Source: Edaphochlamys debaryana
Taxonomy: Eukaryota; Chlorophyta; Chlorophyceae; Chlamydomonadales
Assembly (NCBI GenBank): GCA_016858145.1
Contig: JAEHOE010000148.1
Coordinates: forward strand, 1-64,000
Direction of reading: 5' to 3'
DNA length: 64,000 nt
Part shown: positions 53,952 through 64,000 of the stretch, in pieces
Layout: each line of letters begins with the position of its first letter
Numbering within the stretch: the first letter of the stretch is position 1
The notes under the pieces: model-generated
Told to the model about the DNA's origin: nothing
The model's database searches: none
What the model saw: only the letters and a program-made list of their open reading frames with translations
Made by a program: the position numbers and the translations under genes

Positions 53952-56900
53952 ATGCCTCCGCGCGGCCGGCCAGCCCGTGGAAGCCGTCCAACAGGGCCTA
54001 GACTGCCACAAAATGTCAAGGAGGTGCTCTCCGGACTTGGCGGCTCGGCTCGGCGCGTGCTCGACCTGGCGGAGGGCAAGCAAGTCTCAGAGGCGACGAT
54101 CGATATGATCATCTCTGCCCTACAATTGCTGGGCGCTAACCTGGAAGAAGGCCCGCTCCGCTCGGCTGTTGCGGCGGCCATCCTCATGGACAAGTCCACC
54201 AGCTGCGCGCTGCTGCAGCTGCTGGCGGTGGCGGCTCGGGGAGACTGCAAAGCGGTGGAAAACGCTGTGCCTCGCCAGCTAACCCTGGCCGCCTGTGACG
54301 GGGTCGGGTCGCTGCTCGTCGCAGCTGCCCTATCTCGAGATGCCGCCCTCGCCGCTGCAGCCACCGCCTTCGCCCTCGCAGCGCTGAAGATGCAGACGCT
54401 GCAGGCGCTAGCTCGCCAGGTCGTGACCGCGACTCGGGAGCTGCGGCAGCTGGCGAGGGGCGAGGCTATGACGGGGCTGGTGGCGGGGCAGGCCAACATC
54501 GACCGCATAGCGACACGAGTTGCGGCCGCCGTCTTGGTCCGCTCCTTCTGCAAGTTCGTGGAGGGGCTTGCACAACTCGCCAAGCACCAGCAGGACACCG
54601 CTCTTCTGGCGGCCCTCCAGTCCGCGCTCGACGGCAGCGCTCTCCTGGAGCACGTGGCTCACGCGATCGTGGTACTGCCAGGCCACGTGCCCGCGCGGCA
54701 GCCGTACACCCCGGTCCAACTCTCCATGTACGCCCCACAAGCGCCTGCCTTCCTGGAGCTGTGTACCATTGTGGCCCTCTATAAGCGGCCGGCCGTCACG
54801 GCCGCGGACATGGATAGCACCAGCGGAGACCACGGAACCGCTGCACCTGTGGACCGCCTGCCACCGGCGCCAGCAGTGCGCGGGGGTTCGGGGACGGCAG
54901 GGGTGGGGGCGAGTGCGGAGGAGACGGCAGCCGGAGCTGCGGGGCAGCAGGCGGCTGGGCCGGGCGGGCTGGCAGTCCGCACGCCCCTCCTGCAGCTGGG
55001 ACGCTGCGTGCGCCACGCCGTCATCAGCATGGCCACGTGCCTCCTGTCAGACGTGGACGGTCAGGGCATCTACGGCCTCCCGTACCGCGTGCTGCCCGGG
55101 GCGCCGTCCGAGCCAGGCGCCTGGGTTCTGGCGTTCAAGGGCCTCTTGGCAGCGACCATCGCAGACCAGACCGCCCCTGATCCCTGCCTCAGCCGGCGCA
55201 CGGCAGTGCGGCTCCTGCTCCGCGCGGGGTGTGCCGCCATCACTGCGCTCCAGCTGCAGCACGGCGGGGATGGGCGGTTCGGTGAAGGGGGGGCCGTGAG
55301 CTCCAGCACCGGCACCGAGGCGGGGCCCCTGCGCTCACTGGGCGACCCCATCGCAGTGTGGGCGCTCGCCGGCGCAGCCCTCTTCCAGGCGCTGGCGCTG
55401 GCGCTGCGGGGCTGCTCGTCTGGGGTGAGACCGAGTCGCCAGGAGGAGGCCCGGGAGTGCTGGCGGGCGGTCCTGCTTGTCGGCAGGACGCCGCCAACCC
55501 CAGCCGCGGGCGGTGTGTCCGCGGTGCGTGATGACCACCCCGCCTTTGCCATGCTGGAGCTCATGTGCCCCCTGCTCGACACCATCTCCTGCGCCGAGGG
55601 TGAGCCCCCGTTGGCAAGGCGTGCCTGCCTGGGGTAGTGGCCAACGAAGGTCGAGCTAGCAAGGCCTGGGGCTGCCAGGGGCCTGGCGGCTGCCCATGAC
55701 GTGACCGGGCACCACGTGGCGGTGCGGGGCAAGGCTGACGAGGCTGACGAGCTAGCAAGGCCTGGGAGCAAGGCTGCCAGGGGCTGCATGCAGCGTTCGC
55801 GTTGCTCTGTTGTTTAGCCTGCGCGCTCCTCGCTGGCTTCCTCCGCATCCCTCCTCCTGTAGCGTCACATGGCGGCCGGAGCACTGACCCGAGCCCCTGT
55901 GTGCTCGCTCGCTCCACCCTCAGGGCGACCGCCCAGCCTCCCGGCCAGCCCCGCCCTGGCAGCGGCTGCGGACGCCGGCCTCCTCCCCGCGCTGGAGGGG
56001 CTCTGCCGCCGCGGGGCCCTAAACCTGCAGAACCCCCACGCCGGTGTGGTCGTTGACCTGGTGCGGAGGCCGCACACAGCGTCCTGGCTGCGCCCCCTCC
56101 TGGCCTCCTCCGACCCAGGGGCCGTTGCTGCCTGGGCCGGAACCCTAGCCAAGCGGGTCCGCCGCATCAAGCCACACCTGCTGATACAGGCGTCGCCCTT
56201 TGAACCAGGCAGCATTGGCCACGCGCTGCAGTTTCTCATGACGCACACGCTGCAGGGTGCGCTGGACTACCTGCCGCTCTGCTGCCCGGAAGCCCCGGGG
56301 GAAGAGGCAGGGGCAGGGGCAGGCGACGGCGTGGGCGAGGCCGCCGCTCGCGGGCGGCGGCTGGCGCTGATTCTGGCGGCGGTGCGGATCCTGCCCGAGC
56401 TCTCGCGCCTCGTCCGGAGCGCGGCGGCGCTGGCGGGCACGCAAGGCGGTGGTGGCGGCAGTGGTGACAGCGAGGCAGCGGCGGCGGGGGCTGCCGCCGC
56501 CTCAGCTGCAACCTCCAGCGCCTCGGCCCCTGGCAGCGCTCCGGCGGGGCTGGAGACCGCGGCGCTGGGGGCCCAAGCGGGGCAGCCGCAGGACGGGGCA
56601 ACGGCCCCGGCGGCGGATGGGGAGGGCAGCCCCGCCTCGGCGCGACCTCTCGAGGGCCTCGCCCTCGACCCCGCCCTCTGGAACTGGGTCCGCGCACTCT
56701 CTCTCGCCCAGCTCTCCGCCCGCACCATGACCCGGCCGCTCTCTGACCCTGGCCCCGCTCCGGCTGCAGATTGGCGGGCCTGGCTGGCGGGGGACGTGGC
56801 GGTGGTGGAGCTGGTCGGTGCCGCGCTGTGTTCGGCGGAGCACCTGTGGGCCTCCGAGCAGCAGCTGGGGCCCGAGCACCGCTCGGGACTGGAGGCACTG

Positions 56901-57446
56901 GCGCGGGCCTGCGTCCCCGTGTCGGTGCTGTTTGCGCCAGAGGTGATGCGCGCCGCAGCCTCGGACAGCAGCAGCGACAGCGGAGCGAGCGGAGTCAGCG
57001 GCGGGGGGTGCGGCGGGAGAGGCGGCGTTGAGGGCAGCGAGTCGGGGTCGGTTCCAGCGGCCTTCCCGTGGAGGCCCAGCTCGCTCCGGCTGCTTGCGCG
57101 GCAGACGGAGGCGTGCGGCGGAGACGCCGACGCTGCAGCTGCGGTTCGCTCCCTGGCAACGGCCCTAGAGCAACAGAATTTAGAGGCAGGAAGTAGTTAC
57201 CCTGGGAGAATTCTCAGCAGTAGCTCGGCGACTGTGTTTGAGATCGGGCCGTGGGAGGCTGAGGAGCTGTTGCCCGTCTGCGGCAACCCCGCCTGCGTCA
57301 GCCTGGCGGGCGACAGCGAGGCGGGGCTGCGGCTGCAGCAGTGCGGGCGCTGCAGGCGAGTCTCGTACTGCTGCAAGGAGTGCCAGATGGCGCACTGGCG
57401 GGCGGGGCACGAGGCGGCGTGTGAGGCGGGCAGGGCGGGGGGCTGA
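53952..57446 (+). CDS. MYND zinc-finger protein of the expanded algal type
   Basis: Two exons (53952-55599 and 55924-57446) join in phase 1 for about 1056 residues. The C-terminus is an MYND zinc finger: CGNPACVSLAGDSEAGLRLQ, then QCGRCRRVSYCCKECQMAHW, then RAGHEAAC, with the expected Cys/His spacing. MYND fingers bind short proline-rich peptides. Long proteins with a CGNPAC-type MYND tail and an Ala-rich helical body are very numerous in chlorophyte algae, and their functions are mostly unknown. The body here is alpha-helical by pattern (repeated Ala/Leu heptad-like runs, residues 20-300) with a Ser/Gly/Ala-rich linker before the finger. The start at 53952 (MPPRGRPARGSRPTG) is preferred; an in-frame ATG at 53760 would add 64 residues of unlikely composition. 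Confidence 0.85.
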
Positions 57447-59292
57447 GGGCGGTGCTGCGTAGTGCGCCGAGCGCCGGAAGGCTCCGTGGGACTCTCCCTG
57501 AGCAGGGATGATAGCTGCGTGGGGGGTTCTCTGTTTTAAACGCGTTTGTGAAGCTGGACAAATGAATGATCAGCGGCACATTCCAGGGCAGCCGACTGCG
57601 GTATTGACTGGCTGACCACATTCGTACGTGCTGCCAAACATGGCAAGCACGGCACCTTTGGCGTGTGCACGCATGCAGCTTCCCTTGCGGCCGCTAAGGG
57701 GCACTTCGCAGTGGCCGGATGCCACGTCACTGGGTTAGGGGGCAAGGAACACGCCGGCGACTGCGGAGGCGGAGACCATTGGTGTTGGTCGCGCGGCGAA
57801 GGGGGGTGACAGGCATCGTGTGGGGGCATGTGCCGGCCTCAGCGCTGGGACTACGGGGAGGACTGGTGGCAAGCGCTCGAGCAGGCCTGGCAGATGGCTG
57901 AGATCCAGGGCCTATGCCTCTCTACCGTTCTGAGCCGGAAGCGCATTGTTTGAGTAGGCTTGTTCTTTGCATGACAGGTTGTGCAAGCGTTGCATGTTGT
58001 TGGTGTTCTGCCCCACTGATGTGCGCCGCTGACAACGGCGACAGCGAGGAACCCCGCGGGGGGTGAGGGTTCTGGAGTGTGGAGGGGACGGCGCCCGCGA
58101 GCCTGGAGGGTAACCGAGCGAATGTGGCACGAGGTATTGGAGGATCACACAGGGGATCGCGGGAGTGCGGAGGTGGGTACGGCGTGCTGTGCGTAAAGCG
58201 GTTGGGGCCTTGCGGGTCGAGGACGGGTTTCCCCCAGCCGTAGCTGCGGGTGGGTACGGGCGGCTATGTCCAGGCCGAGGTGTTTAGACGTCTGACGAGC
58301 GCATCACCTCGTGTAGTAGTGCGGGGTTTAAACGGATTAATGGCCGGGTGTGAGCCTGCATGCCGTGTTGCGGGCTGGTGGTGGAGAGGGTTGGGGGCTC
58401 CAAGGCACGGAGCCACACTCGAACATTGGACCCCTGGGGGGGACCAGGGGGCTCAGCCCTGGACCGCTGCCCGTCTGCCTCCCTTGTCATCTGGCTCGTC
58501 TACGATTTGGGCCTCGGTGGGGGGAAAGGGAGACACGGGAGACGAGTTACGCGAAAAGCAAGGCCAGCAACTGCAACAAGTGCTCTGGCTGGCCGCAACC
58601 CTGTAACTCGTCATTCCTGAACTTTTCTGGACATGGGGCACGAGGGCCAGGGTAGGACCGCGAGGGTTACGCATCCTAGCATCTGCACGCGCTGAGGGCC
58701 GGAAAGCAAGTTTGCACAAGGAGGCGAACAATTAACCCTGCCCCGCAAGTCCCTTTCTACCCAGCCAGAAGACTTGGGCTTCTGTACTCGCAGGGGCCAT
58801 GCAGCGTAGTCAGGATGACGCCGGGGGATGCAGCTGAGCGCGTCGACGTAGCCGAGGAGGAAGGCGCAGGCCTCTGTGACGCGAGTGGGCGGCGCAGGGC
58901 AGCAGGCGGTCCATCAAGCGGGGCGGGGGTGGCGGGTCAGGGCGGGACTGGAGCCGTGGAGCGTCATGCTCCTCCTGGCACAGGCACGCGCCACCAAGCA
59001 ACGGAGCAAAGCCAGACGCCTTTGCTCGAGACGACAACGTGCCTGAGGAGATACGCGTGCCTAGGCGAACTATGTTCGCTCGAGGTACGATCAGCAGGCG
59101 GGACGCCGCAACGGGCCCTTGTAAATCCCCCGCAAGGTCTCGTGGCACAACTTTCACGGCACGGCTTGTATGTCTGGCCAGAGACAGAGCAGCAATCAAC
59201 TTCTTCAGGCGGGTTTTAGGGCGGGGTGACCAGCACTCCGCAACGCTTTACACCCGCGAGAACACCGAGAACACCAAGCTTAAGTAGCGCAC
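57447..59292. other. Spacer of 1.8 kb with no supported gene
   Basis: It contains the 3' flank of the MYND gene and the promoter of the next gene. Open frames (for example plus 58815-59219) lack domain-like sequence, splice support or composition unlike the background. A TGTAA at 58602-58606 is a possible polyadenylation signal but far from the stop. Nothing repetitive stands out. Confidence 0.4.
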
Positions 59293-61564
59293 ATGGCCGC
59301 AAGTCCAGATGCACTCGCGGAGGTCTTCGGCCCGGACATCCTCGGCCGCATCGCGAGCTTTCTGCCTCCCAACGAAGTTGCTTGCACGCTGCGACTCGTG
59401 AGCCGCTACACGGCTGGGCAGCTTAGGGAGCACGCCGTGGTACGGTGGTCGCAGCCCTTCCCGGCTTGGGCCGGCTTTGCAGCGCACTGGTCCACGCCCG
59501 GCGCCTGCCGCGCCCTCTCCTGCAAGCGCCGGCAGCAGCTGCTGTGCCTGACGGCTGCCAGCGGGGATGTGGGCAACCTGGAGGTGGCGCTTGTGGCGGT
59601 GGGTCTGTGCCCGAACAGGGAGGTGATGGCGGCAGCCGCTGCCGCCGGCCAGCTGCACGTGTGCCGATGGCTGGCGGAGCGGGGGTGCCCGCTGGAGGGA
59701 TCTTGCCTGGCACTTGGCGAGATCCTCCTCGACACCCCTCTGATGGCCGCTGCCAAGGGCGGGCATGCAGAGATCTGCGAGTGGCTGCTGGAGCAGGGAT
59801 GCGTATGGACCGAGGAGTGCGTGACCTCTGCTGCTCGCGGGGGCCATTTGGAGCCCATGCGGGCCCTCCTGCGCAAGGCGCCCCCGGGCCCCAGGGGCAA
59901 CGTCTTCGTGGAAAGCTTGCTGTGTGCAGCGGCGGAGGGCTGTGACCTGGGAACTTTCCAGGAGCTATGGCGAGAGTGGGCTGCCGAGGGATCTGCCGGT
60001 GTGGATCGACAGCGTGTGCGGAGCTTTGCCCTCACCGCCGCTGCCAGCAGCCCCACCCCCGACTGGGCGGCCAAGCTGGCGTGGCTGCTGGAGCAGGTGA
60101 GGCTTGAGGGGATGACGGGTAGCTTGGCGACGTGCAATATGCGTGTCACTGAGGGAAGCCGCAAGACACAAGGCCAGAAACGCTGGGCAAGGGGCACAAC
60201 ATGTGTTGCACTCGCTCATGTCGGGAGTGGTGGGGCGTGGCGGGGTGGGTCCTGGGCAGGGCAGGGGCTGCCACAAAGGTTGGGAACAGTATGGTCAGCT
60301 CGCTTGCCACCCTCTTCTTGGAAGTCCATCCCTACCTGTTCCCCCTCTCCCATGCACAGGGCGCGGTCCAGAGACCGGAGTCCATCGCCGCGGCCGCAGC
60401 CTCCTGCCCCGACGCCCTCGCCCGGCTGACCCTGCTGGTGGACGGCATGGGCCTCCCGGTCGACGCGGCCGCACTGGATGCAGCAGCTTGCGAAGGCCGG
60501 GCCGAGGCCGTGCGGTGGATGCTGGCCCGAGGCTTGCCGGCTTTTACGCACGGAGTCATCGCCGCCTCAAATCGGGGCCACACGGAGGTGCTGCGAGCGG
60601 TGCACGCTGCGGGTTGGCGGCCGCCTCAGTCCTACGGCCTGATCGTCCAAGCCTGCTGTTCTGGCAACGTTGAGACGGTCAGCTGGTTTCTGGAGACGTT
60701 TGGTCACGAGGCTCTACACGCCGAGGGGCCCGGGGACGGCTGGGTTGTCCCTGGCGTGGGCTCCAAGCCCTTTGATAAGGCCCTGAGCTCGGGGAGCCTG
60801 GAGCTGGTGACGTGGCTGCGCGAGAGGGGCGTGGGTCTTGGCCCTTACCCGTGGAGCAGTGCAGTGTGGGGCGGCTGCGTGGCTGTGCTCGAGCTGCTGG
60901 CGGAGTGGGGCGCGGAGGTGCAGGTGCGTTGCGTCAGCGCTTACCGTGCGCTTGGCAGTGGCGTGCACCGCCTTCTCGCCATTCGCCATGCGCGCTTCTG
61001 CATCGTGTCAGCCCTTCACGCCCCACATCTCGCCCACGACTGCCCCTGATGCCTTGTTACCACCCGGCCTCGCCCCTTGTGGCCTCCCTGTTCCCTTGCC
61101 TCCTCCGTCTCCTCTGACCTCTCTCTAAACCCTAAACCCTAAACCCCCTAAACCCTAAACCCTCCTCTGACCTCTCATCTCAGGCCCCTGAGGACCAGTA
61201 CCTGAACGCGGCACGGCGCGGCGACCTGCTGACCCTGGAGGCCCTGCGGCGCCTGGGCCTGCCCCTGGGCCGAACACCGCGGAGGAGCCGGGCCCTGGTC
61301 AGCGAGGCAATCTCAGGCAGCACACCCCTGCCGGCCCTGCGCTGGCTGCGGGAGGCCGTGGACGACGTAAACTGGGCCATGGCGGCGAGGGCCGCCCGGG
61401 ATGCGTTCGAGAGAGTGCCGGGCTGGCGGGCCCAGGTGCAGGCATGGGTGCAGGCGGAGGCGGGGCCGGTGGAGGAGGGAGCGGAGGAGGACGAGGAGGA
61501 CGAGGACGAGGACGAAGACGAGGACGAGGAAGGGGATAATGATGCGGAGGAGTGGGGGGTGTAG
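59293..61564 (+). CDS. F-box-like and ankyrin-like repeat protein
   Basis: Three exons (59293-60096, 60360-60923, 61184-61564) join in phase 0 for 582 residues. The N-terminus resembles an F-box (DALAEVFGPDILGRIASFLP then PNEVACTLRLVSRY). It is followed by ankyrin-like repeats with the W-L/LL pattern common in algal and amoebal proteins: AAAAGQLHVCRWLAERGCPL, AAKGGHAEICEWLLEQGC, AACEGRAEAVRWMLARGLPA, CCSGNVETVSWFLETFG and ALSSGSLELVTWLRERG. The C-terminus is a run of about 25 Glu/Asp ending EEWGV. Such proteins are plausibly substrate adaptors of SCF ubiquitin ligases, but that is inference. The ATG at 59293 is followed at once by the F-box-like helix. The second intron holds telomere-like repeats. 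A broken copy of the 3' exon lies downstream. Confidence 0.8.
61126..61163. repeat. Interstitial plant-type telomeric repeat inside an intron
   Basis: About five copies of ccctaaa, one with two extra C residues (taaacccccta), lie in the intron between the exons at 60923 and 61184, 20 bp before the acceptor. ctctgacctctc flanks it on both sides (61109-61127 and 61163-61178 regions). The unit equals the Arabidopsis-type telomere found in many green algae. Confidence 0.93.
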
Positions 61565-61794
61565 CATAGCACAGGTACAGCCAGGCCGGGGCGTGTATGC
61601 TTGAGTTGGTTGGATTGATGGGTGAGGCGCGTCCTCAGTGCGGGGCCGTGAGTGATCACCAGTAGGGTACCGCGCCGCGGCCTCCGGAGGCGGATAGCAT
61701 GCAGGGGCGTTGGTGAAGGCGCGTGTGATGCGCGGGCCGCAATGCGGGTACGGAGACTAGGAGCGGCAGCAATGCGGCTCTCGAGCAGTGGAGT

Positions 61795-61992
61795 CGAGCG
61801 GATGCCATTCGGTACTTGGCGCCCCTGCCGCTGCTGTGCTGGCTGCGGCGGGCCGTGGGGGAGGTGGACTGGGCCGCGGCGGCAAGGGAGGCCCGCAACG
61901 CTGCCCCGCTAGCAGCGTGGCGGGCAGCGGTGCAGGCGTGGGTGCAGGCCGAGGCGGCGGTGGCGGCGGCGGCGGTGGGGGCCGGGGCTTAG
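61795..61992 (+). pseudogene. Truncated duplicate of the ankyrin-like gene's last exon
   Basis: In one frame to a stop at 61990, this stretch reads DAIRYLAPLPLLCWLRRAVG, then EVDWAAAAREARNAAPLAAW, then RAAVQAWVQAEA. It aligns with EAISGSTPLPALRWLREAVD, DVNWAMAARAARDAF..GW and RAQVQAWVQAEA at the end of the gene ending at 61564. The acidic tail is replaced by an Ala/Val run. No upstream exons of this copy were found. It may be a tandem-duplication remnant or the end of a decayed paralogue. Confidence 0.82.
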
Positions 61993-63164
61993 CCCGGGAG
62001 CGGTAGGCGCGGCACGAGGGGAGGGGGGCGGTTACAAATGCTGCGAACAGAGCTGGGAAGGTAGGCCCTTCCTGCCTGCGAAGGCAGCGGTTTAGGCGCG
62101 GCAGCGGTGGTCACAGCGGCACGGAGAGCGCAGCGGTGTCGTGTGGTGCTTTGGGTGGAAGTTGAAGCTTGGAGGTTAAAAGTTGGAGCCTGGCCTTTGG
62201 AGCGCCTCTTCGCTTACTACTCTAACCTTGAGGCTCACGGCAGGGCTGCGTACGGAGAGTGGGGGCAATCGAAGGGCCACGGCTATGCAGGGGTGCATGA
62301 GGATTGCAGCGGTCAGCGGGGGAGGTGCGTTGTTCGAAGCCCGCGACAGTTTCCCGAACTGAGCCTAGCACATGCTGTGGCGGGGCACTCGGCACCACCA
62401 CCACCACCACCACCATCACCACTGTAAGCAAGCAAGGGCTGTCCTTTCCTGCTCTTTGCCTACAATGCACCCTGATGGTTTGCTTGAGGTGCTGACACTG
62501 CGGTCGTTGCACCTTGCCTTGGCCCCAGCTGAGGGCGTATGGCCGCTTTGCGGGGCAAGGGCCTCCCATGCAGACGGGGTATATCGCAGCGACACCAGGA
62601 CGATGTGTCAGGGGTCCCCTGGGTGCGGGATGTGCGCAAGTTGTGCGGGCACGGGGCGCAAGAGGGCACGGAGCCCCAGGGCCACGGCCGGCAGGGTCTG
62701 TGAGCGTCTGGGACTAGCAGGAGGGGCAGGGGCGCAGGGGCAATCGGGGGCCGAGTAGGAGGGCGAGGGAGGGCGAGGACTCACGGGGGAAACGTTCTCG
62801 AGGTGTGGTACTCTCGGGCATGCGGCGCTGTCACTACGCGAGCACGGGTTAGGGCAGTACCAAGGGGCCAGGTGGTGGGGTGCGGGCCTGTGTCCGGGGG
62901 CGTGGACAGAATAACGGCGAGGTGGGGCGAGGGGCAAAGGGCAAAACGTTCTCGAGGTGCGGTACGGGCGTGTGTCTGCGGGTGTTGCTCGGCCGTGGAT
63001 TTCGCTTCAAGGCCATACTGTGGTACAGTGTCCTTACAGTGATACGATAGCTACAGACCAGTGCTCCATAGCTAAAGCTGTCGGCATGTAGCAGCGTTGA
63101 CCCCGCGCATTGACGCAAAAGGACAAGGCGCCCTCGCAATGACCGCATAGGTGCACTAAACGAT
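61993..63164. other. Spacer with a (CAC)n run and a ~154-bp duplication
   Basis: A ccaccaccaccatcaccac microsatellite lies at 62395-62421 and TGTAA at 62423-62427. The motif aaacgttctcgaggtgtggt at about 62790 recurs with a few changes at about 62944, suggesting a diverged ~154-bp tandem duplication. No gene was recognised; the end is the promoter of the following gene. Confidence 0.5.
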
Positions 63165-64000
63165 ATGGGAAACCAGCAATCCGGTGGCGATGGCGCCGGG
63201 AAAGGTTCAGGGTCGAAAGCAGGTGCCGTCGTCGACAAGCCTCTGCTCGCCGCAGCTCAGCCCGAGCCTGCCGCTGAAGAGCAGCCTTTGCAGACAGAGT
63301 CTCCTGTTGCACAGCCCGAGTCGGCGAGCGGAGGCGCACCGCCACTAGGGCTGAACCTCGAGGCGGGGCAAGCTGTCGACCGGGGCTACAGCTTGGGCAG
63401 AAATGAATCGGGCTTTGGGCGTGGAGAGCCCATTCCGGTGAGTCCTTAAGCCGATGCGCAGGGGTCGCTGCGCTGCGGGCTGCCACATTTGGCCATCGGG
63501 GATGCCCCTCAGGCAAGCACCCGTGCCTCCCCCAACACGCCCGCCCCTGACCCGCAGAGCGCCGAGTCACCGCGGCCATCGGAGCGCTATTCGGCCAACC
63601 GAGGCCTCCCCACGATGCCTACCCTGGCCTCTGAGGCGTCTGGCCGCTCGCTGCAATCCATCCAGGAGTCCGAAGATCAAGGTGCGCACCCTCGCCTCCC
63701 TTCTACTTCGCTGCCCCTCTTCCGGCACCCACCCCGCCAACCTGTGCGGCAGAGGACCACTTACCCACAACCACACCGATACCTCATGTAAACCCTCCCC
63801 CTCCCCCTCACGTACCGCCCTCCCAAACAGCCCATGTGCGACCGGCGGTGAGGCCGCCCCCCGCAGCCGTCCAGGCCCCTCCCTCCCAGCGCTCCCTAGG
63901 CACTCACTCCATAGAATCCCTCCAGTCCATCCACTCCCTGGAGCGGCCCTCCACCGATGCCGCCTCGGGCGTGCAACAGCCCTCGGGAGGGGGAGCCTGG
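63165..64000 (+). CDS. N-myristoylation-signal protein, 5' part (runs off the window)
   Basis: Exons 63165-63437, 63513-63681 and 63831 to the edge join in phase. The protein starts MGNQQSGGDGAGKGSGSKAG: Gly2 with Ser6 fits the N-myristoyltransferase consensus, suggesting membrane attachment. The remaining ~200 residues seen are disordered and rich in Pro, Ser, Glu and Gln, with a repeated SLQSI motif (GRSLQSIQESED; later SIESLQSIHSLERP). No catalytic domain is present in the visible part. Algal protein kinases, phosphatases and calcium-binding proteins can begin this way, but nothing here decides between them. The gene is truncated by the window end, not by mutation. Confidence 0.7.

Noticed and set aside
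58815..59219. 134-codon plus-strand open frame before the ankyrin-like gene
   Set aside because: No recognisable domain, no splice support and no compositional signal above background.
1..64000. tRNA, rRNA or other structured RNA genes
   Set aside because: No cloverleaf with a recognisable anticodon loop or conserved rRNA/snRNA stretch was noticed. A covariance-model scan was not possible, so small RNAs could be missed.

Overview
The window is GC-rich nuclear DNA of a eukaryote, most likely a chlorophyte green alga. The genes are dense and intron-rich, with GT-AG introns that usually follow long C-rich tracts. Protein families point the same way: an MYND zinc finger with the algal CGNPAC-type start, an F-box-like/ankyrin-like protein, and a UVR plus SnoaL-like protein. 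TGTAA candidate polyadenylation signals lie downstream of some genes, and a plant-type CCCTAAA telomeric tract sits in one intron. The species cannot be fixed from sequence alone. Exon positions were read by eye from conserved protein sequence, splice sites and codon phase; no alignment program was run.

Layout. 1-6138: minus-strand non-LTR retrotransposon (LINE) with a proline-rich ORF1, an APE-type endonuclease and a reverse transcriptase broken by frameshifts; its 3' end lies off the left edge. 6139-14348: about 45 tandem copies of a ~182-bp unit abutting the 5' end of the LINE, either a giant monomeric LINE promoter or a satellite array. 15108-22087: eIF2A (minus, 18 exons). 22685-25855: lysine-rich nuclear protein (plus). 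27085-27470: 109-bp repeats. 27574-31642: GH5 endo-beta-mannanase with a membrane anchor. 32568-33689: unrecognised Ala-rich gene. 34226-36685: UVR/SnoaL-like protein. 36936-38540: RAB5IF/Rab5ip-family protein (minus). 39548-41565: CysQ-type 3'(2'),5'-bisphosphate nucleotidase (minus). 41882-46324: DPH2 (minus). 46745-52424: CNOT10 (plus), divergent from DPH2. 53952-57446: MYND protein. 59293-61564: F-box-like/ankyrin-like protein with a broken 3'-end copy downstream. 63165 to the right edge: start of a gene with a predicted N-myristoylation signal.

The genes are mostly unrelated housekeeping functions: translation (eIF2A, diphthamide on EF2), mRNA turnover (CCR4-NOT), membrane protein biogenesis, sulfur/PAP metabolism and cell-wall mannan turnover. 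There is no operon-like logic. What unites the window is how the DNA has changed. In at least six introns of five genes, the last 20-30 bases of an exon with its 5' splice site have been copied tandemly into the following intron. In CNOT10 this made four extra 30-nt units, each bounded by AG and GT and in frame, which look like ready-made micro-exons. Separately, a shared motif near the 3' splice site of introns in eIF2A and DPH2 suggests introner-like or repeat-derived introns. These patterns, together with the 182-bp array, are the most noteworthy content.
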